A stretch of 16,519 nt of DNA from Methanobacteriota archaeon (GTDB taxonomy: Archaea > Thermoplasmatota > Poseidoniia > Poseidoniales > Poseidoniaceae), in contig PBUZ01000047.1 in the NCBI GenBank assembly GCA_002728035.1, positions 1-16,519 of the forward strand. The letters run 5' to 3'. Made by a program: the position numbers and the translations under genes. The first letter of the stretch is position 1; each line of letters opens with the position of its first letter. The notes beneath the pieces were generated by a model that did no database searches, was not told where the DNA came from, and saw nothing but the letters and a program-made list of their open reading frames with translations. Below, piece after piece: positions 6,090 through 13,954 of the stretch.

Positions 6090-7351
6090 ACGGGGACGCA
6101 AAAGGTGCACATTCACGTGCCTTTCTTGCCCTTCTCCTCGCCTTTTTTGTCAATTTCCTTGGCTATGCATTCATCGTCCCTATCCTGCCATCTTGGCAAA
6201 CGCAGTTCTCCCTGAACGCCACTCAAGCAACCCTTCTGGTGTCCTTGTGGGCTGTACCGTTGTTTCTCCTCGGACCCTTAACGGGCCGAGTGACAGATCG
6301 TTTTGGAGCAGGCCCAACCGTGTTAGTGAGTTTGCTCCTCCTCACGGGCTCAAGCCTGCTCTACATCGTTGCAACCAATGAACTGGTGGGCAGGCCCTTC
6401 CTGCTGTTGGCTTTGGCTCGGCTGGTCCATGGTGCATCGGGAGCCACGATCATGACGGCTGGACTTGCTGCGGCATCGAAACTCTGGCCAACACAATTTG
6501 GGGAGCAAGCAGGCAAGTTGCTGGGCATTGCTGCCATTGGAGGCCTGTTTGGACCCGTCATGGGCGGCCTCCTCTTCTCATGGGGCGAGGCCTATGCATT
6601 CGGTATCTTGGCAGCCGTTACTTTTGCCGTTGTTCCGCTCGTCGCTCTTGCTCGTAGGGACATTGGTGGCTCAACATCGGGCGTCTCATCAACCGTATCG
6701 CTTTCCGTGTTTTTTTCTGACGTCATCCTGTTTCGAGTTGGTGTACTGCTCGCCATCACCACCGTTGCAACGGGCGCGCTTGAGGCGGGCGTTCCACTCT
6801 TTTTGGACGACACACTCGGACTGAACTCAGCCCAAATTGGAGGTGTGTTGTTGGTCATGGTCTTGATGCAGGGCATTGGCTCGGTGATTTGGGGGAAATG
6901 GGTGGATCGCAACGGTCCAACTCGCTACATGATCATCGGGTGGACTGTGGTGGTTCTCTCGCTCCTTGGTGTTGGTTTTGTGGGCTCCTTGCTCTCAGGC
7001 AATGTCGCTATTTGGGCCATGGTTGCGCTGCTGGGGGTGTTCCAGTTTTCAATTGCCGCCGCTCAGATTCCCATGCTTCCGATGATCGATACCGCAACGA
7101 ACCGAGCCTTGGGTGAGGGAAATCCTGGCCTCGCCTTCGGCGTTTTCGGAGCCGCTTGGGCGGCGGGAACCATTCTTGGCCCGTTGCTGGTTGGTCCCGT
7201 GTTTGACATCTTTGGCTCTTGGGCGCTGGCATTGGGTGGGTTGGCGATTCCAGCAGGCATCGCTCTTCTGATAACGCTCAAGAATCGTGGTATGCTTCAC
7301 GATTGTTACGAAACTGAAATCCAAAAACGGAAGGCGAACATCACCCAGTGA
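6086..7351 (+). CDS. Major facilitator superfamily transporter, 12-TM drug/solute antiporter type
   Basis: A 421-residue integral membrane protein with about twelve hydrophobic segments in two halves. The loop between helices 2 and 3 holds the MFS signature A as GRVTDRFGAG (67-76), with the Asp-Arg-x-Gly core intact. A related GKWVDRNG motif occurs at the equivalent place in the second half. Helix 1 ends in IVPILPSWQTQF, the proline pattern of multidrug-efflux-like (DHA-type) MFS members, which exchange solutes for protons. The substrate cannot be predicted. It starts with GTG overlapping the receiver gene stop (GTGA, 4 bases) and has an excellent Shine-Dalgarno at 6072-6078, so expression is probably tied to the receiver protein. 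The gene's last bases again form a GTGA, but the following gene more likely starts 72 bases downstream at its own ribosome site. Confidence 0.88.
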   Translation: MNGDAKGAHSRAFLALLLAFFVNFLGYAFIVPILPSWQTQFSLNATQATLLVSLWAVPLFLLGPLTGRVTDRFGAGPTVLVSLLLLTGSSLLYIVATNELVGRPFLLLALARLVHGASGATIMTAGLAAASKLWPTQFGEQAGKLLGIAAIGGLFGPVMGGLLFSWGEAYAFGILAAVTFAVVPLVALARRDIGGSTSGVSSTVSLSVFFSDVILFRVGVLLAITTVATGALEAGVPLFLDDTLGLNSAQIGGVLLVMVLMQGIGSVIWGKWVDRNGPTRYMIIGWTVVVLSLLGVGFVGSLLSGNVAIWAMVALLGVFQFSIAAAQIPMLPMIDTATNRALGEGNPGLAFGVFGAAWAAGTILGPLLVGPVFDIFGSWALALGGLAIPAGIALLITLKNRGMLHDCYETEIQKRKANITQ

Positions 7352-7410
7352 GCCTCGTTCGCTCAATCCCTACGAGAAGAGGGTTGAAACCACCTATCCC
7401 CTGCGAAGGA

Positions 7411-7416
7411 CGGAGG
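7411..7416 (+). promoter_or_regulatory. Ribosome binding site deciding the start of the E1 gene
   Basis: CGGAGG is followed by 6 bases and the ATG at 7423. The frame is open upstream to a GTG at 7348 overlapping the MFS stop, but the extra 25 residues are basic and low in character, so the ATG is preferred. Confidence 0.5.
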
Positions 7417-7422
7417 CAGACC

Positions 7423-10026
7423 ATGTCGCAAGGAGACCTTCCTGAAATCTTTGGACATGATTGGCGACCGGATGGTTCGCTTGAATTCGTTCAACCGCTT
7501 CCAAAATCAGCGGCTCGTAGCGAGGTGCTGTCCTTTGTCGCTCAACGCCACGATGCGCACCTGTTCTTGATCGCAAATATGTGGGATCACATGGCCGAAC
7601 AGGAGCCTGAGACATTCGAAGGGGCTTCTTGGGAAGCCTTCTGCGAGCGTTTTTTGCAGGGCCTTGAGCGAGGTATGAAGAAACAAATGGAGACAACGCT
7701 GAGCGGCGAACTTGACCGAGAAGTGATTCCACGGCGCGACATGAGCCTCATGCTTGAACGTCGCCGTGCCCACTTTCTTCTGGATATGCGCTTGATGATG
7801 CGCCGTCTTGCCCATTACATGGCCGTCACGATCGACCATCGAGTGGAATGGCAGCGCCTGATGACCCGCACACGATGCCTTGACAGTGCCCTGAAAGAAC
7901 TCTTCACCGATGGCGTGGAAACGCCAGACGGTGGTCGCTTCGGTGGCAAAGGCTTCCGTTCGACATGGCAAGAGGGCGTGGTTGCGGTGGCGACTGCGCT
8001 ACAACGACAACCCGACGCACCACGTGATGCACGACCAGGGGAAGGCTACGATGGCGACGTCGTGGCTCCCATGATTCGCGACATCGGTCTTGGTTTGGCC
8101 ATGGGTGACACGCCACTGGATGTCATGGCAGCCAACCTTGGAAAGGTCGGTTCGAATCAAAACGGTGGTTGGGACGATGCCGGCGGACGCGACCTCCATG
8201 TCGGGGCCTGGCATGTCGGTGTCTTACCCCCAACGGCTCCGTTGCCCATTGCGAGCGCTACCATGACGGGTTTGGCCTTCGCGGGATGGCGTCAGGGACT
8301 TGACCGGTTCCATGTCGCCTGCATTGGCGAGGGCGCCTCATCAAGTGGTGAGTTTTGGGAAGCGATGAACTTCGCTGGTGCTCGCGGCTTGCCCATCACG
8401 TACATTCTTCAAAACAACCAAATTGCGCTTGATACGCCACCTGCCAAGCAATCCGGTGTTGAATTGTGGGCTGACAAAGCGGCAGCGATGGGTTTCCCAG
8501 CATGGACCATCGACGGCTCGGATCCCGCTGCATGGCATGCATCCACAGCCGTTGCACGTGAGTTTGCTTTGGGCGGTGGTGGCCCCACATTGATTCACGT
8601 CGAAACCATGCGTGGCTGCGGGCACGCTCATCACCATGACGACCTGTACTTGGGCAACCCAAGCGGGACGCCTGCGGGTTATGTTGACCGTGAACTGCTC
8701 GCTTACTGGGAGGCAAAAGACCCGCTACCAACCCATCGAGCACTGTTGCTTGATCTTGGTGTTGATGAATCGCTTCTTCAAGCCATGGAGGAGGAAGAGG
8801 AACAAGGCGTTGAGCAAGCACGTCAAGCATTGCTTGAGATGGAATGGCCCCAACCTGAAACGGTGACCAAAGGGGTCACGAGTCTTCACGACGCCGATAC
8901 CCACCAAGACCATCTCGAACGACTTTCAGGAACATCTCTGCCTGTACCTCAAGCCTCGCCTCTCAAGGTCGGTGAGCGTGCTTGGAACTATGTCGAAAAA
9001 GGCGGATGGACCTATGCCCGTGCGATTCAGCAAGCGATGGCCGACATCGCTGACCTTCACGGTGACGACTGTGTTTTCATCGGCGAGGACATGGAAGTCG
9101 CTGGTGCCTTTGGCATGAACATGGCGCTGAAAAATGCAGGCCACCAAGAGAAACTGATCGACATGCCGTTGTGTGAAGCCGTGATCGTACACACCGGTGT
9201 TGGAGCGGCTCTCTCAGGGATGAAGCCAATGGTTGAGATTCAGTTTGGTGGTTTTGCAGCACTTGGATTCAATGCATTGGTCAACAACGCCGCTATGCTA
9301 CGATGGCGCTGGGGTGCAGATTGCCCGATGACGGTTCGCATCCCGCTTGGCGCCCGCACCCGTTCAGGTCCCTTCCATGCCAACATGATCGAGTCGTGGT
9401 TCGCCAACGACCCAGGCATGGTGGTTGTGGCTCCAGGCACCCCTCAAGACGCCTACGATCTCTTGATGGAAGGTGCTCACCTTCCTGACCCCGTCCTGAT
9501 GCTCGAGCACATCGGTTTGTACGGCTTGCGCGGCGGAATGACCGGATGGGGCATGAACATCAACCAAAAAGTGGACACCAAGACCGTGCAAGAGCACCTC
9601 TCAGAAGGAACGCCCTACAAGTTGGGGAAGGCTGAAGTCATTCGTGGTGGAAGGGACGTGACCCTCGTGACATGGGGTGCCATGGTTCACATCGCCCTTG
9701 AGGCAGCCGATCATTTGTCCAAGGAAGGGATGGAAATTGAGGTGGTTGATTTGCGGACGCTCTTGCCGTTTGATGCGGCGACCTGCGTGGCTTCCGTTCA
9801 GCGAACAGGGCGTCTGGTCGTGCTTCAAGAAGGACAATGGTCTGGCGGTCTTGGTCACACCGTGCAGTCTCGAATCCTCGAATCGTGTTTTTACGAATTG
9901 GAATCTGCTCCAACGGTCATTGGCGCACTCGATACGCCGGTTCCGTTTTCTCCTCCACTGGAAAATCACACCATACCGTCTCTTGACCATGTCATTGAGA
10001 TGCTCAAGTGTTCGCTTCAGAACTGA
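7423..10026 (+). CDS. Fused alpha-beta E1 of a 2-oxoacid (branched-chain type) dehydrogenase complex
   Basis: An 867-residue protein joining both E1 subunits in one chain. Thiamine-diphosphate-dependent E1 decarboxylates a 2-oxoacid and passes the acyl group to the lipoyl domain of E2. The alpha part (about 205-450) has the ThDP/Mg motif starting GEGASSSGEF (302-311) and closing at N331-N332; GEG rather than GDG is what branched-chain E1-alpha uses. A His-rich GHAHHHDD loop (400-407) matches the mobile loop near the active site. After an acidic linker (455-520) comes the beta part: YARAIQQAMAD (531-541), IGEDMEVAGAFG (553-564, Glu555), PLCEAVIV (582-589), GPFHANMIESWF (649-660), and the C-terminal transketolase domain with DVTLVTWG (745-752). 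The first about 175 residues are an unassigned extension with an Arg/Met-rich helix (100-135). No E2 or E3 gene is adjacent. Branched-chain substrate is likely, pyruvate possible. Confidence 0.9.
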   Translation: MSQGDLPEIFGHDWRPDGSLEFVQPLPKSAARSEVLSFVAQRHDAHLFLIANMWDHMAEQEPETFEGASWEAFCERFLQGLERGMKKQMETTLSGELDREVIPRRDMSLMLERRRAHFLLDMRLMMRRLAHYMAVTIDHRVEWQRLMTRTRCLDSALKELFTDGVETPDGGRFGGKGFRSTWQEGVVAVATALQRQPDAPRDARPGEGYDGDVVAPMIRDIGLGLAMGDTPLDVMAANLGKVGSNQNGGWDDAGGRDLHVGAWHVGVLPPTAPLPIASATMTGLAFAGWRQGLDRFHVACIGEGASSSGEFWEAMNFAGARGLPITYILQNNQIALDTPPAKQSGVELWADKAAAMGFPAWTIDGSDPAAWHASTAVAREFALGGGGPTLIHVETMRGCGHAHHHDDLYLGNPSGTPAGYVDRELLAYWEAKDPLPTHRALLLDLGVDESLLQAMEEEEEQGVEQARQALLEMEWPQPETVTKGVTSLHDADTHQDHLERLSGTSLPVPQASPLKVGERAWNYVEKGGWTYARAIQQAMADIADLHGDDCVFIGEDMEVAGAFGMNMALKNAGHQEKLIDMPLCEAVIVHTGVGAALSGMKPMVEIQFGGFAALGFNALVNNAAMLRWRWGADCPMTVRIPLGARTRSGPFHANMIESWFANDPGMVVVAPGTPQDAYDLLMEGAHLPDPVLMLEHIGLYGLRGGMTGWGMNINQKVDTKTVQEHLSEGTPYKLGKAEVIRGGRDVTLVTWGAMVHIALEAADHLSKEGMEIEVVDLRTLLPFDAATCVASVQRTGRLVVLQEGQWSGGLGHTVQSRILESCFYELESAPTVIGALDTPVPFSPPLENHTIPSLDHVIEMLKCSLQN

Positions 10027-10639
10027 GGCGCTTATCGGGAAAGAATCTGGATTTGAGGTCGCATGCAAACCATGCGCCGAGCGTCGTTGAGGAAATATAG
10101 AACGGTAGGCTGTAAAGCATTCCACCGAGAACATTCGGTCCAAAGGTCCTTGCTGGATTCATGCTTGCTCCTGTGAGCGGGCCAGCGAGAAATGCAAGGA
10201 GCGCAACCGTTCCGCCAACCCAAATTGCGATCAGCGTTCTCGATGAAGTCCGTTGAACCACCAACAAAATGCTCGTCATGAGCAAGGCCGTGATGACGAG
10301 TTCAATGGCAAACCCTTCCAAGGCATGAAGGTGGGGTTGGACGGTGGTGGGGGCGGCAGCCTGAACCGCCATCGCTGCGAGGAAGGCGCCGCTGTATTGC
10401 GCAAGCATGTAGGGTCCAACCTTGTTGCCTTCGAGTTGCCCATCCCTCCAGAAGGCGAGGGTAACGGCAGGGTTGATGTGAGCTCCGCTCCACGAACCAA
10501 AGAGAAGAATAGCGCATGTCACTGCAAGACCGAAGGTTATCGAAACGACACCGTGACTGGCCCCCAGTGCCACACTTCCGCATCCAATACCGACCATGAG
10601 GGCAGTACCAAAAAACTCCCCTGCCAATGCTTTTCGCAC
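10004..10639 (-). CDS. MIP family channel (aquaporin/aquaglyceroporin type)
   Basis: A 211-residue membrane protein with six transmembrane segments and the two half-helix pore motifs: GAHINPAVT (52-60) and GASMNPART (157-165). Both NPA boxes are intact. Aligning by eye to E. coli AqpZ, the four selectivity-filter positions are F36, A149, A158 and R164. AqpZ has Phe, His, Thr and Arg there; loss of the His suggests a wider pore that may pass glycerol, urea, ammonia or another small neutral solute, though this rests on a remembered alignment. The start is a GTG at 10639 giving RKALAGEFFGT, the usual MIP N-terminus. No Shine-Dalgarno is seen; ATTTCAAAG (10661-10669, minus strand) is centred 26 bases upstream. 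The 3' end overlaps the convergent E1 gene by 23 bases, and the gene is divergent from the Ca2+ antiporter gene. Confidence 0.9.
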   Translation of the reverse strand: MRKALAGEFFGTALMVGIGCGSVALGASHGVVSITFGLAVTCAILLFGSWSGAHINPAVTLAFWRDGQLEGNKVGPYMLAQYSGAFLAAMAVQAAAPTTVQPHLHALEGFAIELVITALLMTSILLVVQRTSSRTLIAIWVGGTVALLAFLAGPLTGASMNPARTFGPNVLGGMLYSLPFYISSTTLGAWFACDLKSRFFPDKRLSSEANT

Positions 10640-10739
10640 AACGATGCGGGAGCAGAGGCGCTTTGAAATCCTTCGGGAACCCCAAACGGGTTGGGAAAAA
10701 AGAGGGAACGGTCAAGAAGTGGAGGTTGCTGGTCGTACC

Positions 10740-11870
10740 ATGGAGGGTGAAGAGACGACGCCCGTCATGGGTATCCCTCAACTCGTTTTGAGCAACACGT
10801 TGGTGTTGAACGGCGCCCTGTTTCTAGGAATCGTTGCCCTTCACGGACTCGTTGAGGACAATCGCTTTGACAGCAATTCTGCGTCGATTGTGCTGCTTTG
10901 CTTGGCGCTGGTGTTGCTCATCAAGTCGGCTGATGTGTTCATTGAGGGGGCAAAGGGGTTGGCCTACCGTGCAGGCCTTCCAGAAGTGGTGATCGGTTTG
11001 ACCATCGTCTCGATCGGGACATCCCTTCCAGAGATCCTCGTTACGTCCACTGCAGCAGCCGACATCCCATCAAATCCCGAAATCGCCGATTTGGCAATCG
11101 GTGGTATTTTCGGTTCCATCTTGGTGCAAATAACCCTTATCTTGGGTGTTGTTGTTGCCTTCCGAGGCGTCAAGATTCGTCCATCATGGCTGAAAAGAGA
11201 CGGCGTCATCATGTTCAGCTCCATCGGCCTTCTCACCCTCTTCCTGTTCACCGGTGGCGCCCTTAGCCGAATTGAGGGGCTCATTTTGATGAGTCTTTAC
11301 ATCGGCTACGTCTATTGGCTCTTGTCGCATCGAGAAGAGATCTTGGAAGACGAGTTAAGTGGGAACGAACGTGTTGAACGGCGCTTGAATCGAACCACAG
11401 CTTCCTATGCTGTCATGGTGACACTCGGGCTCCTCTTGGCGTTGTTTTCCGCTCATCATCTGGTCAATGTCGCCAGTGGACTTGCCTATGCCCTCAACGT
11501 CCCCCACGCCGTGATCGGAACCACCGTATCGGGACTTGGGACCTCTCTCCCAGAATTGGCCATTGCCTTTATGGCAGCAAAGCGAAGTGAAGGCGTGGCC
11601 ATTGGGACCCTTATTGGCTCCAACATCACCGACCCGCTTCTTTCGGTGGGGCTGGCAGCGGTGATTTACCCACTTGCCCTTACGACGTCGAGTTACGCGT
11701 TGACCACCTACCTCATCATCCCCGCAACATTCGTTGGAACTGGGGTCGCTTTGCTCATGATGCGGTCTCAATACGAGTTCAAGCGTTGGGAGGGCGTGGT
11801 CTTGATTCTGATCTATGTCGTGTTCTTGGCCCTTCTTTTGGCAGAGCGTCAGGGCGTACTTGTTCTTTGA
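10740..11870 (+). CDS. Sodium/calcium exchanger (CaCA) family cation antiporter
   Basis: A 376-residue membrane protein of the CaCA superfamily (YrbG/NCX_Mj-like), which exports Ca2+ in exchange for Na+ or another cation. It has two inverted repeats of about five helices. Alpha-1 has GTSLPE (93-98) and a second-half motif GIFGSILVQ (122-130); alpha-2 has GTSLPE (267-272) and GTLIGSNITD (289-298). The Glu of each GTSLPE is kept. The ion-site position that is Asn in alpha-1 of NCX_Mj (GSNxxN) appears as Gln130 here, while the alpha-2 Asp298 is normal. The central cytosolic loop (197-220) is short, charged and acidic. The open frame extends upstream; I chose ATG 10740 because the earlier part is antisense to the divergent channel gene and looks non-coding, with GGAGG at 10721-10725 14 bases away. 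ATG 10767 is possible. Confidence 0.88.
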   Translation: MEGEETTPVMGIPQLVLSNTLVLNGALFLGIVALHGLVEDNRFDSNSASIVLLCLALVLLIKSADVFIEGAKGLAYRAGLPEVVIGLTIVSIGTSLPEILVTSTAAADIPSNPEIADLAIGGIFGSILVQITLILGVVVAFRGVKIRPSWLKRDGVIMFSSIGLLTLFLFTGGALSRIEGLILMSLYIGYVYWLLSHREEILEDELSGNERVERRLNRTTASYAVMVTLGLLLALFSAHHLVNVASGLAYALNVPHAVIGTTVSGLGTSLPELAIAFMAAKRSEGVAIGTLIGSNITDPLLSVGLAAVIYPLALTTSSYALTTYLIIPATFVGTGVALLMMRSQYEFKRWEGVVLILIYVVFLALLLAERQGVLVL

Positions 11871-11898
11871 CGGCCTCTTCCTACCGCGTTGAAACCCA

Positions 11899-11916
11899 TC
11901 GCTCTTAAGGGAGCGA
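11899..11916 (+). repeat. Hairpin TCGCTC-N6-GAGCGA before the acyl-CoA dehydrogenase gene
   Basis: A perfect 6-base stem with loop TTAAGG lies in the 60 bases between the antiporter stop and the ATG at 11931. The loop TTAAGG is centred about 23-24 bases before that ATG, where a TATA element of a leaderless transcript would fall. It may be an operator, a weak terminator or chance; no T-run follows. Confidence 0.3.
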
Positions 11917-11930
11917 CGCTTGGCCAAAAC

Positions 11931-13079
11931 ATGGTGGACTTCCAACTCGATGAAATGCAAGCCATGTTGAAAGAACTCGCTCACGAGTTTGCGAAGGATG
12001 AGATTCGTCCAAATGCAGAGCACTGGGATGAAACAGCCCACTATCCGAAAGAAACGATTCAGGCAGCACACGAAATGGGGCTGTTGAATCTTCACATCCC
12101 TGAGGCTTACGGCGGTGCAGGCCTTGGATCGTTTGAGGAAGTTCTCGTGAACGAAGAACTTGCATGGGGGGACCCTGGCTTTGCAACCGCTGCTTATGCA
12201 ACAGCCTTGGCCAGCGCACCCATCATCACAGGTGCAACCGAGGAACAAAAGGACCACTGGCTTCGAAAAATTGCTGAGGAGGGTGCGTTGGCGTCCTATG
12301 CCGTCACCGAGCCGGGTGCAGGTTCTGATGTGGCCGCTTGCAAAACGACGGCATTGAAGGACGGCGATGAATACGTCATCAATGGCTCAAAAATGTGGAT
12401 CACCGGTGCCGGTCATGCGGACTTCTTCTTCGTCCTCGCCAAGACCGACCCGGATGCAGGCTATCGCGGAATGTCTGGGTTTGTGGTTGAAAAGGACACG
12501 CCCGGCTTTTCACTCGGAAAGAAGGAAACGAACATGGGGCAGCGATGTTCCGATACCCGTTCCATCACGTTCGATGATGTTCGGGTGCCGGCAGACCACC
12601 TCATCGGCGGTTCAGAATCGGGCGGATGGATGAACGCCATGAAGGCCTTTGACATGAGCCGGCCAAACATTGCCGCTCATGCTACTGGGCTTGCTCGAGC
12701 GGCCTACGAACATGCCTTGCAGTACGCCAACGAGCGTCAGACCTTTGGAAAACCGCTTCACCAACATCAGGCCATTCAGTTCATGCTCGCAGACATGAAA
12801 ACGAACATCGAAGCAGCCCGTATGTTGACCTGGAAGTCGGCGGCAGAATACGATGCAGGCGTGCGCAACACCGAATCAGCAGCCCACGCGAAACGCTTTG
12901 CTGCAGACATGGCAATGCAGGTGGCCACGGATGCTGTACAGGTCTACGGTGGATACGGTTATTCCGAAGAGTATCCTGTGGCCCGACTCATGCGTGGCGC
13001 CAAGGTCATGCAAATCTATGAGGGGTCTTCACAGGTTCAGCGCATGATCATCGGACGGGAAATCACCAAGGGTCTTTGA
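11931..13079 (+). CDS. Acyl-CoA dehydrogenase
   Basis: A 382-residue FAD enzyme that introduces the alpha-beta double bond in acyl-CoA, passing electrons to an electron-transfer flavoprotein. The N-terminal helical domain ends with the PROSITE-type signature AVTEPGAGSDVA (124-135); a middle beta domain includes MWITGAGHADFF (155-166). The C-terminal helical domain has RQTFGKPLHQHQAIQF (269-284) and QVYGGYGYSEEYPVARL (337-353), followed by the catalytic base E364 in QIYEGSSQVQR. Position of the Glu matches short/medium-chain, butyryl- and branched-chain enzymes rather than isovaleryl-CoA dehydrogenase. Substrate is not certain, but the nearby branched-chain-type E1 makes short or branched acyl-CoA plausible. 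The frame is open 14 codons further to a TTG at 11889, but the ATG at 11931 gives the usual family start. Its stop is directly adjacent to the stop of the convergent unknown gene. Confidence 0.95.
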   Translation: MVDFQLDEMQAMLKELAHEFAKDEIRPNAEHWDETAHYPKETIQAAHEMGLLNLHIPEAYGGAGLGSFEEVLVNEELAWGDPGFATAAYATALASAPIITGATEEQKDHWLRKIAEEGALASYAVTEPGAGSDVAACKTTALKDGDEYVINGSKMWITGAGHADFFFVLAKTDPDAGYRGMSGFVVEKDTPGFSLGKKETNMGQRCSDTRSITFDDVRVPADHLIGGSESGGWMNAMKAFDMSRPNIAAHATGLARAAYEHALQYANERQTFGKPLHQHQAIQFMLADMKTNIEAARMLTWKSAAEYDAGVRNTESAAHAKRFAADMAMQVATDAVQVYGGYGYSEEYPVARLMRGAKVMQIYEGSSQVQRMIIGREITKGL

Positions 13080-13871
13080 TCAGTTTCGGCCGTTCAACAG
13101 GTCCTCTTCGAGTTTCCACACCTGAGCCTCATCGTGATGCCAGGGCTGTTCTTCAGGTTCCTTCAACATCTCTTCTTCGCGGTCTTGGATCCAACGGTCG
13201 AAATCTTCACGCTCTGCGGCATCGAATTCCTGGAGACTGTTGGCCATCTCCAACACCGTCTCCATTTCAGCGGCCCAAGCCTGAGCGATGTTGTCGATTT
13301 CTTCAGCATTCCAAGGGTCGTCGACATGTTCAGGGAATTCTTCGTAATCTTCCATCATGAACACATCTTCCTCCATGATGACCCCTTCTTCGCTGAACTG
13401 GTAGACTTCCTTGAGGGCACTGCGTGGTGAAACAATGAATTGTGCAAGAAGTGGAATCCGCATGGCCGTCGTTCGGTCGCTTCGCAGAGAGAGTGCAAGC
13501 GCTCCAACTTGGTCACCGATGGGGAGTTTCTTTCCACTTCGTTTTGGCCCGATGCACAGCGAAACGGAATGTGGTTTACGCTTCACGACGTCGTCCTTCC
13601 AAGCCCCACCGGTCACGTTGATGCGCCAAAGAATCTCTTCCACGACACCATAATCTTCGAGGTATTCCTCGCTGTAGACCGCCGTAAGTTCAATCGCGTA
13701 CCATCGGCGCGAGACACCCTTTACCAAGACACGTGGAAAACGGTGCTTTCGGTCGAGCCATTCCATACCTTCAGATCCGGCAACGATGCCGCTGAGAAAC
13801 TCCATTGAACGGTCATGGGCCTTGCGTTTGTCTTGCGACCAATGACCTGGAAGGTGCCATTCATGGTTCAT
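13080..13871 (-). CDS. Unrecognised protein with basic N-terminal domain and acidic helical C-terminus
   Basis: A 263-residue soluble protein that I do not recognise. Residues 1-155 look like a compact, mainly beta domain with many Arg, Lys and Trp (RRWYAIELTAVYSEEY, 55-70; LWRINVTGG, 81-89; VSLCIGPKRSG, 103-113; QVGALALSLRSDRT, 121-134). Residues 156-263 are strongly acidic and helical, starting with a Glu/Met/Asp-rich stretch (161-185) and ending in WHHDEAQVWKLEEDLL (244-259). No signal peptide, membrane segment or Cys cluster is seen. Coding is supported by length, codon-like composition, tight packing against the acyl-CoA dehydrogenase (zero bases between stops) and a TATA-like element 24 bases before the ATG at 13871. 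It may be restricted to the source lineage. It could be an RNA- or protein-binding factor, but that is only a guess from charge. Confidence 0.75.
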   Translation of the reverse strand: MNHEWHLPGHWSQDKRKAHDRSMEFLSGIVAGSEGMEWLDRKHRFPRVLVKGVSRRWYAIELTAVYSEEYLEDYGVVEEILWRINVTGGAWKDDVVKRKPHSVSLCIGPKRSGKKLPIGDQVGALALSLRSDRTTAMRIPLLAQFIVSPRSALKEVYQFSEEGVIMEEDVFMMEDYEEFPEHVDDPWNAEEIDNIAQAWAAEMETVLEMANSLQEFDAAEREDFDRWIQDREEEMLKEPEEQPWHHDEAQVWKLEEDLLNGRN

Positions 13872-13890
13872 GTGCGTTCAGTTTGTTGAG

Positions 13891-13899
13891 AGTATATCA
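13891..13899 (-). promoter_or_regulatory. TATA-like element for the 263-residue protein gene
   Basis: The minus strand reads TGATATACT, centred about 24 bases before the ATG at 13871 and with no Shine-Dalgarno in between, fitting an archaeal leaderless promoter. It lies in the 83-base divergent region shared with the MocA-like gene. Confidence 0.5.
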
Positions 13900-13954
13900 A
13901 TGTCGGAAACGCAAAGGCCTTCAAAGAACACATCCTCCATGGGGTGTGGAAGGC

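Noticed and set aside
7348..7422. Upstream GTG start for the fused E1 overlapping the MFS stop
   Set aside because: The extra 25 residues are not family-like and an ATG with a well-spaced CGGAGG lies downstream at 7423, though coupling cannot be wholly excluded.
11355..12257. Minus-strand open frame of 300 codons across the antiporter and acyl-CoA dehydrogenase genes
   Set aside because: Opposes two genes with full family motifs; rich in Cys, His and Arg with no domain pattern.
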